From: Morganella morganii
GTDB lineage: Bacteria; Pseudomonadota; Gammaproteobacteria; Enterobacterales; Enterobacteriaceae
Assembly (NCBI RefSeq): GCF_003996855.1
Contig: NZ_NRQY01000001.1
Location: forward strand, 364,252 to 428,251
Direction of reading: 5' to 3'
DNA length: 64,000 nucleotides
The translations under genes were made by a program, and so were the position numbers. Position 1 is the stretch's first letter. Each line of letters opens with the position of its first letter. Below the pieces are notes generated by a model. That model was given only the letters and a program-made list of their open reading frames with translations, ran no database searches and was not told the origin of the DNA. Of the stretch, positions 48,536-60,284 are shown one piece after another.

Positions 48536-49588
48536 ATGTTTTTTCAGATCAGAACACTATGCAGTGCCGGTTTTTTTCTGTGGCTGACAGCCGGATGTAT
48601 TTCATCTGCCGCAGCCGGAGAAACCTGTGTACTTATAACACCGGAAGCGACCATCCGCATACCCGCCGGGGTTATCAGTGCGGCTCATAATGTGCCGGTT
48701 GGCGGCGTTATCGGGGAGACAATATTTTCTGACAGTATTGATGTCTATCAGTGCCGGATTGATCTCGGCAAAGCGATTGAGTTTGTGCTGGTGGGCGGCA
48801 TGAAGGACAGCGGAATACACAGTGCATCCGGACAGACGATTTATGAACTCTCTGACGGAATCGGCTACAGTCTGGGGGCGGCCGTGGATCATCCGGAGTG
48901 CCTCAGTTCACAACGCTATGTGGACGGTCGCGACTCACCGGACAATAATTCCGCCAATAAACTGCTGTGTACTATCCGCAGCGGCATGAAGGATTCACAG
49001 CCTTATCGTGTGCGGGCAGCCGTCACACTGTATAAGCTGGCACCGGAAATAGCATTTGATCATCCGGGTGATTATCTGGGTGAAATTGCCATGCGGATAG
49101 GGGAGCAATGGGCAGACGGACTGTATGGCGTTCCTGAAACGAAAATCTATCTCGGCGGATTTACTGTCCGGCAAAATGCCTGCGATCTTGATCCGCAGAC
49201 AGACACGGAGGTGGATTTAGGGTCGGTATCACGGACGGATTTCAGCGGTAAAGGTTCTGTTGCACCGGGAAGTATCCGTAATCTGACCATCGCACTGCGA
49301 TGCAGCCATCTGATAAAGGCGGATATCCGGTTGTCAGGCAATACCTTTACTGCCGGAAACAGTCCCGGAACACTGAAACTGACGCGGAGAAACGGCAGTG
49401 CGTCAGGTGCCGGGGTCAGGTTGCTGCATAACGGCAGGCCGGTCGCATTAGGGGAATTACTTTCCTTTGATGAAGTCACCGCTCAGCGGGCGGTGTTCCG
49501 GCTACAGGTTGCATTTGTACAGACGAGGGATAATATTGTGCCGGGAACGGCAGATGCAATCCTGAATTACACAATCAGCTATTTGTAA
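48536..49588 (+). CDS. Fimbrial tip adhesin (two-domain)
   Basis: 350 residues with AAGGAG upstream of ATG 48536. A signal peptide ends around SSAAA near residue 26. About 180 residues follow as a lectin-like receptor-binding domain with several cysteines (ETCVL, YQCRI, PECLSS, LLCTI), then a pilin domain (QNACDLD, ALRCSH) ending in LNYTISYL with the chaperone-recognised strand. This layout is that of FimH/MrpH-like adhesins. The ligand is unknown. It closes the operon ahead of a bidirectional terminator. Confidence 0.85.
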   Translation: MFFQIRTLCSAGFFLWLTAGCISSAAAGETCVLITPEATIRIPAGVISAAHNVPVGGVIGETIFSDSIDVYQCRIDLGKAIEFVLVGGMKDSGIHSASGQTIYELSDGIGYSLGAAVDHPECLSSQRYVDGRDSPDNNSANKLLCTIRSGMKDSQPYRVRAAVTLYKLAPEIAFDHPGDYLGEIAMRIGEQWADGLYGVPETKIYLGGFTVRQNACDLDPQTDTEVDLGSVSRTDFSGKGSVAPGSIRNLTIALRCSHLIKADIRLSGNTFTAGNSPGTLKLTRRNGSASGAGVRLLHNGRPVALGELLSFDEVTAQRAVFRLQVAFVQTRDNIVPGTADAILNYTISYL

Positions 49589-49620
49589 AAAAACGCCACG
49601 TGATGTGATGTGGCGTTTTT
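49589..49620. terminator. Bidirectional terminator between adhesin and roxA
   Basis: AAAAACGCCAC (49589-49599) pairs with GTGGCGTTTTT (49610-49620) over ten bases. A tracts on one side and T on the other let it serve both convergent genes. Confidence 0.9.
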
Positions 49621-49652
49621 ATCTGAACGGGTGAATACTGTTTGATTACTGA

Positions 49653-50774
49653 TTAATCATCAAAATACCAGTAGCCGCTATTAATCAGCACGGTCAGCAG
49701 CGTCACAAATTCCGGATCGCTGATGGCATCGCCCAGCATAGCGGCAGTAACTTCATCATACTGGCAGAGTACATCTGCGGCTTCAATATGCGGCGTTTTC
49801 AGTGCTTCACCATTAACGAAGCAGGTATCACCGACACGCAGCACCCGCAAACCATTCAGGCGGAACAGGGATTCGCCCTGCGTCAGCAGTTCCTGAATTT
49901 CATCCGGGCTGTACGGCGGCTCCGGCGGTGCCAGATCCAGCTCATGGCGGGACTGAGAGATAAACTCACCAAACCACTGGCGGAACACATCCGGCTGATC
50001 GAGTAAATCCTGCATCATGCCGTGCAGCTTGGTCAGTTCACCCTGTTGTATTAATGCCGGATTATCGCGGAAGGCCAGATCCGGATCACTGTAGCGGTAA
50101 CTGCCGAGTTCATTGGCAATGACATAATCGGCAAAGCCGCTGAACAGCTCGCGGGCATTCGGGGCGCGGAAACCGACAGAATAGTTCAGTGATTCTTCAA
50201 CGGCATAGCCTTCGTGCGGAAATCCCGGCGGAATATAGAGGATATCACCCGGTACCATTTCCTCATCAATAATGGCGTCAAACGGATCAACCTGTAACAA
50301 ATCCGGATGCGGACTGTGCTGTTTCATCGGGATTTTTTCCCCGACACGCCAGTGGCGGCGGCCCAGCCCCTGAATAATAAACACATCATACTGATCCAGA
50401 TGCGGGCCCACACCACCGCCCGGGACAGAATAGGAGATCATCAGGTCATCCATCCGCCAGTCAGACAGGCAGCGGAACGGTTTCATCAGTGCGGCGGACG
50501 GAAAATGCCAGTGATCAACGGCCTGAACCAGGATAGACCAGTCTTTCTCGCCCAGACCGTCAAATTCCTGAAACGGCCCGTGGCGCACATCCCACTTCCC
50601 GCTGAAACGGGTGACAATGCGGCTGTCGACTTCATCTTCCATTGCCAGCCCGGCCAGTTCATCCGGGGAAATAGTATCGCGGAAGTTGCGGAAACCGCCT
50701 TTGATCAGTAACGGACGTTTTTGCCAGTGGCTTTCCATAAAGGTCTGCCAGTCTAAACTCAGTTCATAATCCAT
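49653..50774 (-). CDS. roxA: Ribosomal protein uL16 arginine hydroxylase RoxA (YcfD)
   Basis: 373 residues, as in E. coli. A JmjC-type 2-oxoglutarate/Fe(II) oxygenase that hydroxylates an arginine of ribosomal protein L16. The iron triad is exactly in register: His125 and Asp127 in GPHLDQYD, and His187 in IPPGFPHEGYA. The C-terminal winged-helix part follows the dimer helices. It lies downstream of phoQ on the same strand, as in E. coli, 112 bases away. Confidence 0.96.
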   Translation of the reverse strand: MDYELSLDWQTFMESHWQKRPLLIKGGFRNFRDTISPDELAGLAMEDEVDSRIVTRFSGKWDVRHGPFQEFDGLGEKDWSILVQAVDHWHFPSAALMKPFRCLSDWRMDDLMISYSVPGGGVGPHLDQYDVFIIQGLGRRHWRVGEKIPMKQHSPHPDLLQVDPFDAIIDEEMVPGDILYIPPGFPHEGYAVEESLNYSVGFRAPNARELFSGFADYVIANELGSYRYSDPDLAFRDNPALIQQGELTKLHGMMQDLLDQPDVFRQWFGEFISQSRHELDLAPPEPPYSPDEIQELLTQGESLFRLNGLRVLRVGDTCFVNGEALKTPHIEAADVLCQYDEVTAAMLGDAISDPEFVTLLTVLINSGYWYFDD

Positions 50775-50886
50775 GTGTTCGTCCTCAATAAACGCCGTGA
50801 TCAGGCAGATGAAAGGAGTATAACGGAAAAAGACACATTTTATTCATGCATATATTGATAAATTGCGGGCTGCCGCGGACTGATTA

Positions 50887-52356
50887 TCAGCCGGTATTTT
50901 CGCTGTGGACGGCCTGACGACGGAAGGTCACGGTAATACGGGCGCCACCCAGCGGACTTTCGGTCACAACAGCGCCGCCGTCGTATTGTTCCAGAATATC
51001 AGTGACAATTGCCAGTCCTAGCCCCTGGCCCGGGCGCAGGGTATCAGCGCGCTGTCCGCGGCTGAAAATCAGCTCCCGTTTCTCTTCCGGCACACCCGGA
51101 CCATCATCATCGACAATAAGAATAACAGCATCATGCTGCCATTGTGCCGTCACTTCGATAAACTCCAGACAGTATTTGCAGGCATTTTCCATGATGTTGC
51201 CCATGACTTCCATAAAGTCATTCTGCTGTCCCCGCCAGGTGATATCCGGCGGAATATCGACGGTAATATCGACCCCTTTGCGCTGATACACTTTGGTGAG
51301 CGCGCTGGCGAGGCTGTCAATCAGCGCCGGTACGGAAAAAATATCCCGCATCAGTACGGTATTATCACCGCCGATACTGGCGCGGTGCAGATAATAACCG
51401 ACCTGCTGGGAAATCCGCCCGATCTGTTCAAGCATGACCGGTTCGGCGGTTTCAATGGTCATGTCTTTGCCGCTGCGCAGTGAGCGAAGGGTACTTTGCA
51501 GTACTGCCAGCGGGGTTTTCAGGCTGTGGGTCAGATCAGCAAGTGTCCGCTGATAGCGGGTATAACGCTCCCGCTCACTGTGCAGCAGCATATTCAGGTT
51601 GCGCACCAGCCCGCGCAGCTCACTGGGTGGTGTTTCATCCAGATCTTCCCGTTCCCCTTTTTCAAGTGCGCTGATCTGCCCGCTGAGGGCATTAATCGGC
51701 CGCAGGCTCCAGTGCGCCGCCAGCCAGATCAGCGGCGTGAGCAGAAACAGGTTGGCGAGCACCACATAGCCGAACCATTCCCAGACACGGAACGTTTTTT
51801 GCAGGTTTTGCGGGATAGTATCCACCACCACGATAGTCAGCGGCGGCAGGTTATCGGTTTTACCGTAACGGCTGACAGACACAGAGTGGATCATCCGGCC
51901 GTCGTGATCATCATCAAGATCATTAATCCGGATATCTTCCGTGGCAAAGAGCGGGGTATTAACCAGCAGGGATTTGGTGGCATCCAGCGAGGTATTCAGA
52001 TCATACAACCCCTCTTTGGTCAGCCATTTGGCCGGAATAACTTTTTCCAGTGCATCGATATGATACTGACGCCAGAGCAGATTTTGCTTTTCATCATAAA
52101 TCAGTACCACGGACGGGGCATTGAGGGAGAAATTCGGCGGAAAGCGGATATTGAGTTTGCCGTTATCCCACTGCGACAGGCTGTAAAACAGATTGCTCTG
52201 GCTGCGCAGCATGGTGTAGGTGGTTTTATCAAAACTAACCAGATAACCGACCAGCGCCACCGCCCCGTAAGAAAGCGTCATGGCGAGGATCACGGCAAAA
52301 GTCGCCAGTAAAAACCGGGTCCGCAGAGAGAAAGGGCGCGTTGTCCGCCGGGTCAT
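50887..52356 (-). CDS. phoQ: Sensor histidine kinase PhoQ
   Basis: 489 residues from ATG 52356 (MTRRTTRPFS), with GAGGT seven bases upstream; a TTG two codons earlier is less likely. Two membrane helices (about 15-40 and 195-215) bracket a periplasmic sensor with the acidic patch INDLDDDHDGRMIHSV that binds Mg2+ and cationic peptides. A HAMP domain is followed by the H-box DLTHSLKTPLAVLQS with phosphorylated His277, the N-box NIMENACKYCLE and G-boxes DDDGPG and GQGLGLAI. PhoQ phosphorylates PhoP, encoded 32 bases upstream. Confidence 0.97.
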   Translation of the reverse strand: MTRRTTRPFSLRTRFLLATFAVILAMTLSYGAVALVGYLVSFDKTTYTMLRSQSNLFYSLSQWDNGKLNIRFPPNFSLNAPSVVLIYDEKQNLLWRQYHIDALEKVIPAKWLTKEGLYDLNTSLDATKSLLVNTPLFATEDIRINDLDDDHDGRMIHSVSVSRYGKTDNLPPLTIVVVDTIPQNLQKTFRVWEWFGYVVLANLFLLTPLIWLAAHWSLRPINALSGQISALEKGEREDLDETPPSELRGLVRNLNMLLHSERERYTRYQRTLADLTHSLKTPLAVLQSTLRSLRSGKDMTIETAEPVMLEQIGRISQQVGYYLHRASIGGDNTVLMRDIFSVPALIDSLASALTKVYQRKGVDITVDIPPDITWRGQQNDFMEVMGNIMENACKYCLEFIEVTAQWQHDAVILIVDDDGPGVPEEKRELIFSRGQRADTLRPGQGLGLAIVTDILEQYDGGAVVTESPLGGARITVTFRRQAVHSENTG

Positions 52357-52388
52357 GCGCAATACCTCACTGGTTTAAGTGGTGTCTG

Positions 52389-53063
52389 TTACTTCCCGGC
52401 GTCGAAACGGTAGCCCTGCCCGCGGACAGTGACGATGGCATCAATATCGGTAAATGCCTGAATTTTTTTGCGCAGACGACCCATCAGCACATCAATGGTG
52501 TGGCTTTCACGCAGTTCGGCATCCGGATAGAGCTGGCGCATCAGGGAATCTTTACTGACGACTTTACCATTATTGCGCATCAGCGTTTCAATAATGGTGT
52601 ATTCAAATGCAGTCAGTTTGACGGCGTTACCGTCAACAAGAAATTCTTTGCGGGAAAGATCGATAACAAAAATACCCAGTTCCAGCGTCTGAGAAGCAAG
52701 ACCACTGTTACGGCGCATCAGTGCCTGCATACGTGCGACAATCTCTTCCAGCTGGAAAGGTTTGGTTACATAATCATCCGCCCCGGCATTGAGAGCGGCG
52801 ACTTTTTCCTGCCAGCTTTCACGGGCGGTCAGTACCATTAGCGGGATTTTAACCTGTTGCTGACGCCAGCGGGCTATCATCACCATACCGTCTTCGCCGG
52901 GCAGCCCGAGGTCAATCACCGCGATATCCGGCTGACTTTCCTGAAGAAAATAATCTGCTTCTTTTGAATCTTCTGCCGCATCAACCTGGTGGCCGAGCTC
53001 GCGGAGCTGAACCGTCAGATGGTGGCGGAGTAAATTGTTATCTTCCACGATAAGCACGCGCAT
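52389..53063 (-). CDS. phoP: Response regulator PhoP
   Basis: 224 residues, OmpR family. Receiver domain with VEDNN near 6-10, phospho-acceptor Asp51 in [13 protein letters not shown] and Lys in [10 protein letters not shown]; then a winged-helix DNA-binding domain ending [11 protein letters not shown]. It controls genes for low Mg2+, cationic peptide resistance and virulence. It precedes phoQ in one operon. I looked for a PhoP box (GGTTTA direct repeat) upstream and found no clear copy, so autoregulation is not shown by sequence. Confidence 0.97.
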   Translation of the reverse strand: MRVLIVEDNNLLRHHLTVQLRELGHQVDAAEDSKEADYFLQESQPDIAVIDLGLPGEDGMVMIARWRQQQVKIPLMVLTARESWQEKVAALNAGADDYVTKPFQLEEIVARMQALMRRNSGLASQTLELGIFVIDLSRKEFLVDGNAVKLTAFEYTIIETLMRNNGKVVSKDSLMRQLYPDAELRESHTIDVLMGRLRKKIQAFTDIDAIVTVRGQGYRFDAGK

Positions 53064-53178
53064 ACATAATTCCTTACAAAAACAGATATTCGAACAGGAA
53101 ACGATGTGAATTGTAACAGTTTACATGAAGGATGGGGAACTTGTACGCCAAATAATACGCGCGATATGCGTTTAATCA

Positions 53179-53207
53179 TAAAAAAAGAGGCAGATATTCT
53201 CTGCCTC
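53179..53207 (-). terminator. Intrinsic terminator of purB
   Basis: On the minus strand GAGGCAGA and TCTGCCTC (53207-53187) form a stem with a five-base loop, followed by seven T. It lies about 30 bases after the purB stop. Confidence 0.88.
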
Positions 53208-53236
53208 CGTGTTATTAATTTCCGGTAAGTTAATGA

Positions 53237-54625
<1,389 letters not shown>

Positions 54626-55255
54626 TTAGTGTTGAGCGAGAAGATATTTGGCGGTGTCCACCAGGCGTGAACGGGAAAACAGCAGCTGTAAACGATTGCC
54701 GCCGACCTGGCGCCAGAGCACGGCGCTGCGGATACCGCTCAGTAACAGCGAGCGGACTTTAGCCTGAATCAGGGTGTTACGCAGGATCTCCGGCGAGCCG
54801 GTCACCTGGATGCGCGGGCCCAGGCTGCTGATGTTGTCGACATAGATACCGGCGATGGTATTGAGCATCGCTTCCTGTGACAAACCGAAATGGTCGCGCT
54901 GGTGTTCAAGGTTATCAATACGGCGGCCGAGTTCGTCCATTGCCCCCGGCGCTTTATACAGGCGGCGTTCCAGCAGCATCACACCCAGCATATAGCGGGT
55001 CAGCTCGGCATTCAGTCCCTGAGTGCCGGTCATATTGAACATTCCGGCGAATACGGACAGGCCGGTATGCAGATTCTGCACATTATCGCCGTAAACATTC
55101 AGGACGGAGGACGGACTATTATTGATGACGCTGTTGATCATCACATCAACCGCGTCATTATCGGTCTGACCTTCATGCGCCAGTTGCTGTACCAGGCGCG
55201 CGGCCTGGCAGATACCGGCCAGGGCGAGGGTTATGTCTTCGTAATTTTTAGCCAT
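54626..55255 (-). CDS. hflD: HflD, lysogenization regulator
   Basis: 209 residues from ATG 55255 (MAKNYEDITLALAGICQAAR). A helical protein peripheral to the inner membrane; in E. coli it binds the lambda CII activator and lowers lysogeny. The end region GPRIQVTGSP and SGIRSAVLWRQVGGNRLQLLFS is highly conserved. It starts two bases after the mnmA stop and is followed by purB, so the three are one unit. Confidence 0.95.
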   Translation of the reverse strand: MAKNYEDITLALAGICQAARLVQQLAHEGQTDNDAVDVMINSVINNSPSSVLNVYGDNVQNLHTGLSVFAGMFNMTGTQGLNAELTRYMLGVMLLERRLYKAPGAMDELGRRIDNLEHQRDHFGLSQEAMLNTIAGIYVDNISSLGPRIQVTGSPEILRNTLIQAKVRSLLLSGIRSAVLWRQVGGNRLQLLFSRSRLVDTAKYLLAQH

Positions 55256-55257
55256 AA

Positions 55258-56361
55258 TCACTCCGTAATACGCGCTTCAATGACGCCGCCGCCCAGGCAG
55301 ACTTCATCCTGATAAAAAACAGCGGACTGACCCGGGGTGACCGCAGCAACCGGATTATCAAACCGGACACTGATTTTGTCATCACCAAGCGGGGTGACAG
55401 TACAGGGAATATCTTCCTGACGATAACGGGTTTTTACCACACAACGCATGGGTTGTGTCAGCGGCTCGCGCGATACCCAGTCCAGTTGCTGCGCGATAAG
55501 CCCGGCAGACATCAGACGCGGGTGTTCATGGCCCTGCGCGACAATCAGAATATTATTTTCAACGTCTTTATCGACAACATACCACGGCTCGTCAGATCCT
55601 TCACGGGTTCCGCCGATTTTCAGCCCTTTGCGCTGGCCGAGGGTATGATACATCAGCCCGTCATGCTGACCGATTTCCTGACCATCAACCGTCATAATCG
55701 GGCCGGGTTTAGCCGGCAGGTAGCGGGCGAGGAAATCACGGAACTTGCGCTCACCGATAAAGCAGATCCCGGTGGAATCTTTTTTCTTCGCAGTGATAAG
55801 CCCTAATTGTTCTGCAATCCGGCGGACTTCCGGTTTTTCCAGTTCACCGACCGGGAACAGGCTCTGTGCCACCTGGTCGTGACTCAGTGTATACAGGAAA
55901 TAGCTCTGATCTTTATTGCTGTCCAGGCCGCGCAGTAACTGCGTGGTGCCGTTGATATCACGGCGGCGCACATAATGGCCGGTGGCGATATAATCCGCCC
56001 CGAGATCTTCCGAGGCATACTCCAGGAAGGCTTTGAATTTGATTTCTTTATTGCACAGAATATCCGGGTTCGGCGTGCGTCCCGCTTTATATTCTTCCAG
56101 GAAATGCTCGAACACATTATCCCAGTATTCCGCCGCGAAGTTGATCGTCAGCAGTTCGATGCCGAGTTTATCGCATACCGCCTGCGCATCCGCCAGATCA
56201 GCGGCGGCGGAGCAGTATTCGGTATCATCATCCTCTTCCCAGTTCTTCATAAACAGCCCGGTCACCTGATAACCCTGCTGTTGCAGTAAATAGGCTGAAA
56301 CGGAGGAATCCACACCGCCGGACATTCCGACGATGACTTTTTTCTGGCTGTTATCTGACAT
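55258..56361 (-). CDS. mnmA: tRNA-specific 2-thiouridylase MnmA
   Basis: 367 residues (E. coli 368). It places sulfur on U34 of tRNAs for Lys, Glu and Gln. The PP-loop is [16 protein letters not shown] at the start. The two catalytic cysteines are seen in [11 protein letters not shown] near 100 and [13 protein letters not shown] near 198. The central and beta-barrel domains follow ([25 protein letters not shown]). It leads the mnmA-hflD-purB group. Confidence 0.97.
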   Translation of the reverse strand: MSDNSQKKVIVGMSGGVDSSVSAYLLQQQGYQVTGLFMKNWEEDDDTEYCSAAADLADAQAVCDKLGIELLTINFAAEYWDNVFEHFLEEYKAGRTPNPDILCNKEIKFKAFLEYASEDLGADYIATGHYVRRRDINGTTQLLRGLDSNKDQSYFLYTLSHDQVAQSLFPVGELEKPEVRRIAEQLGLITAKKKDSTGICFIGERKFRDFLARYLPAKPGPIMTVDGQEIGQHDGLMYHTLGQRKGLKIGGTREGSDEPWYVVDKDVENNILIVAQGHEHPRLMSAGLIAQQLDWVSREPLTQPMRCVVKTRYRQEDIPCTVTPLGDDKISVRFDNPVAAVTPGQSAVFYQDEVCLGGGVIEARITE

Positions 56362-56532
56362 GGCTGATCTCGCGGCGATTCGGTCTGCCCCGCAAACAGG
56401 TTATGCGAAGAAGAACCGGGGAAAAAAACAAGCGCCGTACTTTACCATGATACGCACAGCGGCGCATCATTCAGGTGCGGGTTCGGCACTTTTTTCGCAA
56501 AGTATTTTCCGCAGTCTGTTCCCCGCAATGTA

Positions 56533-57000
56533 TTACGGTGCAGGGGGTTCCCCGAATGTATCCCCGAACGTCCCCAGCAGAGAGAGCGGCTGCGGCTCGG
56601 CGGCAAACCAGGCAAACATACTCTCTTTCACCAGCGGGGAGCGCAGTATCGTGCTGTGAATAATTTCATCCGCGCTGACCCAGTGACAGCAGTCGATATC
56701 GCTGTCCTGCGGGTGTGTCTCACACTCGCTGCCCAGCAGCACGCGGAACAGAAAACGGATAAACGGCGTGCCGTCCGGCGCAACCCACTGATGAATTTTC
56801 AGCAGCGCATCGGGGGCGGCACGGATTCCGGTCTCTTCATACAGTTCACGCTCTGCGGCGGCAATCAGGGATTCTCCGGCTTCCAGATGCCCGGCGGGCT
56901 GATTCCAGGTCGCTTTGCCGTTAACAGTCTCTTCCACCACCAGAAATTTTTCACCGGCGCTGACCAGGCAGGCCACAGTAATATGAGGCTTAAATGTCAT
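56533..57000 (-). CDS. nudJ: Nudix phosphatase NudJ
   Basis: 155 residues from ATG 57000 ([13 protein letters not shown]), with GGAG eight bases upstream; an earlier frame start at 57018 lies deeper in rluE. The Nudix box is complete: [23 protein letters not shown] in register near residues 35-57 (shown here as one motif in two parts: GHLEAGES and RELYEETG). E. coli NudJ acts on HMP-pyrophosphate, thiamine pyrophosphate and nucleoside di- and triphosphates. The last 15 residues differ from E. coli. It overlaps the rluE end by 11 bases, indicating coupling. Confidence 0.92.
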   Translation of the reverse strand: MTFKPHITVACLVSAGEKFLVVEETVNGKATWNQPAGHLEAGESLIAAAERELYEETGIRAAPDALLKIHQWVAPDGTPFIRFLFRVLLGSECETHPQDSDIDCCHWVSADEIIHSTILRSPLVKESMFAWFAAEPQPLSLLGTFGDTFGEPPAP

Positions 57001-57631
57001 TAACACTTCTCCAGTCACCGGGTTTCAGTGTGTCCAGGGTATAATCACCAACCTGCCAGCGGATAAGACGCAGAGTCGGATGTCCGATGTGTGCTGTCAT
57101 CCGCCGGACCTGGCGGTTACGGCCTTCTTTGAGTGTCAGTTTCAGCCAGGTAACGGGGATGGATTTACGCTCACGGATAGGCGGATTACGCGGCCACAGC
57201 CATTCCGGCTCTGCAACAATTTCCGCACCGGCCGGGCGGGTCGGGCCATCATTCAGTGTGATACCTTTACGTAACTGATTCAGCGCATCCTCATCCGGTA
57301 TCCCTTCCACCTGGGCGTAATACACTTTCTCTGCTTTATGATCAGGCTGTGTCAGCCGGGCCTGCAACACGCCGTCATTAGTCAGGATTAATAAACCTTC
57401 GCTGTCGCGATCCAGACGACCGGCGGCATAAATATCTTTGATAGGAATATAATCTTTCAGCGTATTCTGCCCGGTTTCGCCGGTAAATTGCGGCAGTACG
57501 TCAAACGGCTTGTTAAACAAAACCATTTTGCGCGGACCGCGTTTGCGGACAGGCTTATTCAGATGGCGTTGTGCCGCCGGGTGTGAATGTTTTTTTTCGG
57601 TCGGACGGATTTTGGGAGTTTTGACAGCCAT
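56990..57631 (-). CDS. rluE: 23S rRNA pseudouridine synthase E (U2457)
   Basis: 213 residues from ATG 57631 ([14 protein letters not shown]); the frame is open to 57706 but that part precedes the conserved region. The RsuA-family catalytic motif [19 protein letters not shown] near residue 70 holds the nucleophilic Asp, and [20 protein letters not shown] follows near 175. A basic N-terminal tail of about 35 residues binds RNA. It is divergent from icd and co-transcribed with nudJ. Confidence 0.94.
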   Translation of the reverse strand: MAVKTPKIRPTEKKHSHPAAQRHLNKPVRKRGPRKMVLFNKPFDVLPQFTGETGQNTLKDYIPIKDIYAAGRLDRDSEGLLILTNDGVLQARLTQPDHKAEKVYYAQVEGIPDEDALNQLRKGITLNDGPTRPAGAEIVAEPEWLWPRNPPIRERKSIPVTWLKLTLKEGRNRQVRRMTAHIGHPTLRLIRWQVGDYTLDTLKPGDWRSVNDI

Positions 57632-57712
57632 GATATCTTTTTTATAAAAAATGAGACTTACATTATAGCTTAAAACAGTTAGGATTTGCGTGATGCGATT
57701 ATTCAAGTAGTA

Positions 57713-57741
57713 TTGACAGGGTCATTACAAAAAATTAACAA
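57713..57741 (+). promoter_or_regulatory. Predicted icd promoter
   Basis: A consensus TTGACA (57713-57718) is 17 bases from TAACAA (57736-57741). Transcription would start near 57748, leaving a leader of about 28 bases with AAGGAGAGG before the ATG. Confidence 0.6.
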
Positions 57742-57775
57742 AGCATTGCGCTTACATAACATTAAGGAGAGGTTG

Positions 57776-59029
57776 ATGGAAAGCAAAGTAGTTGTTCCGG
57801 CGAAAGGCGCTAAAATTACCATTGACGCAAAAGGCACATTAATCGTTCCGGATAATCCGGTAATCCCGTTTATTGAAGGGGACGGGATCGGGGCTGATGT
57901 AACGCCTGTAATGATTAAAGTTGTTGATGCTGCTGTAAAAAAAGCCTACGGCGGTAAGCGTGAAATCTCCTGGATGGAAATCTACACCGGTGAGAAATCC
58001 ACAAAACTGTATGGCAGCGATGTCTGGCTGCCGGATGAAACCCTCGATTTTATCCGTGACTACCGTGTGGCTATCAAAGGCCCTCTGACCACTCCGGTCG
58101 GCGGCGGTATCCGCTCCCTGAACGTGGCACTGCGCCAGATCCTCGACCTGTATGTCTGCCTGCGCCCGGTGCGTTACTACGCCGGTACGCCAAGCCCGGT
58201 AAAACAGCCTGAACTGACCGATATGGTGATTTTCCGTGAAAATGCGGAAGATATCTATGCCGGTATCGAATGGAAAGCCGGCTCTGCGGAAGCAGACAAA
58301 GTGATTAAATTCCTTCAGGACGAAATGGGCGTGACCAAAATCCGCTTCCCGCAGGATTGTGGCATCGGTATCAAGCCGTGTTCCGAAGAAGGAACAAAAC
58401 GTCTGGTCCGCGCAGCGATTAACTACGCCATTGATAACGACCGTGATTCTGTCACCCTGGTTCATAAAGGCAACATTATGAAGTTCACCGAAGGTGCCTT
58501 CAAAGACTGGGGATATGAACTGGCACGTGAAGAGTTCGGCGGCGAATTACTCGACGGCGGCCCGTGGCTGAGCCTGAAAAATCCGAAAACCGGCAAACAG
58601 ATTATTATCAAAGACGTGATTGCGGATGCGTTCCTGCAACAAATCCTGCTGCGTCCGGCAGAATATGATGTTATCGCCTGTATGAACCTCAACGGTGACT
58701 ATATTTCTGACGCTCTGGCGGCACAGGTTGGCGGTATCGGTATTGCACCGGGTGCTAACATCGGTGATGAATGCGCACTGTTTGAAGCCACGCACGGCAC
58801 CGCACCAAAATACGCCGGTCAGGACAAAGTCAACCCGGGCTCAGAAATTCTCTCTGCCGAGATGATGCTGCGCCACATGGGCTGGTTTGAGGCCGCTGAC
58901 TTAATCGTTAAAGGAATGGAAGGGGCAATCGCTGCCAAGACTGTCACCTACGATTTCGAACGTCTGATGGACGGCGCTAAACTCCTGAAATGCTCAGAGT
59001 TTGGTGACGCAATTATCAAACACATGTAA
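57776..59029 (+). CDS. icd: Isocitrate dehydrogenase (NADP)
   Basis: 417 residues from ATG 57776 with AAGGAGAGG upstream (E. coli 416). It oxidises isocitrate to 2-oxoglutarate in the TCA cycle. [13 protein letters not shown] near residue 113 contains the serine phosphorylated by AceK in E. coli; [14 protein letters not shown] near 157 and [14 protein letters not shown] near 340 bind substrate and NADP. The C-terminus ([18 protein letters not shown]) is the place where phage 21 and e14 insert in E. coli, and here a phage integrase follows, so the 3' end may come from the prophage. Confidence 0.97.
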   Translation: MESKVVVPAKGAKITIDAKGTLIVPDNPVIPFIEGDGIGADVTPVMIKVVDAAVKKAYGGKREISWMEIYTGEKSTKLYGSDVWLPDETLDFIRDYRVAIKGPLTTPVGGGIRSLNVALRQILDLYVCLRPVRYYAGTPSPVKQPELTDMVIFRENAEDIYAGIEWKAGSAEADKVIKFLQDEMGVTKIRFPQDCGIGIKPCSEEGTKRLVRAAINYAIDNDRDSVTLVHKGNIMKFTEGAFKDWGYELAREEFGGELLDGGPWLSLKNPKTGKQIIIKDVIADAFLQQILLRPAEYDVIACMNLNGDYISDALAAQVGGIGIAPGANIGDECALFEATHGTAPKYAGQDKVNPGSEILSAEMMLRHMGWFEAADLIVKGMEGAIAAKTVTYDFERLMDGAKLLKCSEFGDAIIKHM

Positions 59030-59051
59030 TTAAGTTTGCAGCGAAATAGTT

Positions 59052-59083
59052 AACGGGAACTGATTGGTTCCCGTTCTTTTTTT
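59052..59083 (+). terminator. Intrinsic terminator after icd
   Basis: AACGGGAAC (59052-59060) pairs with GTTCCCGTT (59067-59075) over six bases and is followed by C and seven T. Confidence 0.9.
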
Positions 59084-59099
59084 GACCTCTGAAAATCTT

Positions 59100-59131
59100 C
59101 CCCAAAACATCCCCAAAACTCTTCCCCAAAA
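59100..59131 (+). repeat. Three CCCCAAAA direct repeats beside the integrase gene
   Basis: CCCCAAAA occurs at 59100-59107, 59111-59118 and 59124-59131, spaced 11 and 13 bases, twice preceded by CTT. They lie between icd and the end of int, where lambdoid phages have arm-type integrase sites. The spacing near one helical turn supports a protein-binding array. Confidence 0.6.
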
Positions 59132-59150
59132 TCGGATGATTTTTGCTCGG

Positions 59151-60284
59151 TTAAACTGCGATAACTTGCCATTCTTTACCGCGATCATCATTGTACTTAT
59201 CAGTCATTTTTCTAGATTTATGTCCAAGTAATTTTTGAGTATCTATGCCCTGATCTCTGTACAATCGTTCGGATAATGATCTCTGTTCATGGAATGTCGG
59301 AGCGGTTCCATCTTCCCAATCAATCCCGCATTTTTCTCTCGCTTTACGAAAAGTCGTAGTAAGCGTATTTGCTGTTACTTTTCCCCCCTTCTGTGCCTGC
59401 GAAGTGGTGTGTTGATAATGAACCAGGTATTTACTGACAACACGATCTCGGCAAAAAGTAATGACCTCTCTCAATGACATGCCTATAGCCTGACATCTCA
59501 TAGAGAGAGGGATCGCCAATTTCGCACCTGTCTTTTCCTGCTCTATATGGAGCATGTCATCCCATATATCTGAGAATTTCATATCAGAGATATCACCAAG
59601 ACGTTGCCCTGTGACGACAGCCAACAGCATTCCGCATTTCAGGTAATGCGGGTGGTGTTCCGCCCGGGTGAATATTGCCTGCCATTCCTCCAGTGAAATG
59701 CGTTCGCGTTTTATTCTGTTTCGCGGCTGTTTTGTTGCCTGTGCGGGGTTATATCCGGGAGGAACATGTCCTGCATGTTGGGCCTCTTTAAAAATATCGA
59801 TCAGAACCATTCTGACTACCTGTGCCATTCTGGTATGTCCGGCCGCTTTAACCTAGTCTGTTATTTCTGCTATTTCCAATGCGGTTATGTCTTTGAGTTT
59901 CAGCATGCCGCAGTATTGCCTGAATAAATTTACCGGCTTATTTTTCTGTTTCAGTGAGTTTAGCTTTAATTCACCCTCACGCACTCGTTCATTCTGAATC
60001 TCAAGGTATTTATCAAGCCATACACTGACACTGATCCCGTGCCTGGCATTTTTAATTCCGGACAGACGGTCATTAATACTCAGTATTTGTTTTGTTTGCT
60101 GTTCGGCAATTATCATATTTGCCTGGATAGCGACTTCTTTTGCTTCTTTCTCATCAGTACCAAGGCTATGAAATTTTCCTGTCAGCGGGTGTTTATACTG
60201 CCAGTATACTTTATCGTTCCGCTTATCAAGCTTGCAGTATAAATTCGGGACAGTAATGTTATGAGCGCGTGGTCTCGCAGCCAT
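59151..60284 (-). pseudogene. int: Phage tyrosine integrase, interrupted by an amber codon
   Basis: Reads as a 377-residue lambda-type integrase in one frame, but codon 59853-59855 (minus strand) is TAG. Before it are the arm-binding and SAM-like core domains (starting MAARPRAHNITV, then WLDKYLEIQNERV); after it AAGHTRMAQVVRMVLIDIFK and the catalytic domain. The catalytic residues are intact: Arg in TGQRLGD, Lys in EKTGAK, His-x-x-Arg in FHEQRSLS, His in LLGHKS and Tyr in DKYNDDRG. So the enzyme is lost only through the nonsense codon, at a position where lambda Int has a Tyr-containing segment. The downstream fragment has an internal ATG at 59828 but would lack arm binding. Confidence 0.9.

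Noticed and set aside
53064-53160. PhoP box upstream of phoP
   Set aside because: Only partial GTTA-like repeats with wrong spacing are present.
56540-56580. CCCCGAA repeats resembling the arm-type repeats near int
   Set aside because: They are part of the nudJ coding sequence (Phe-Gly-Asp/Glu codons) and are not near the prophage.
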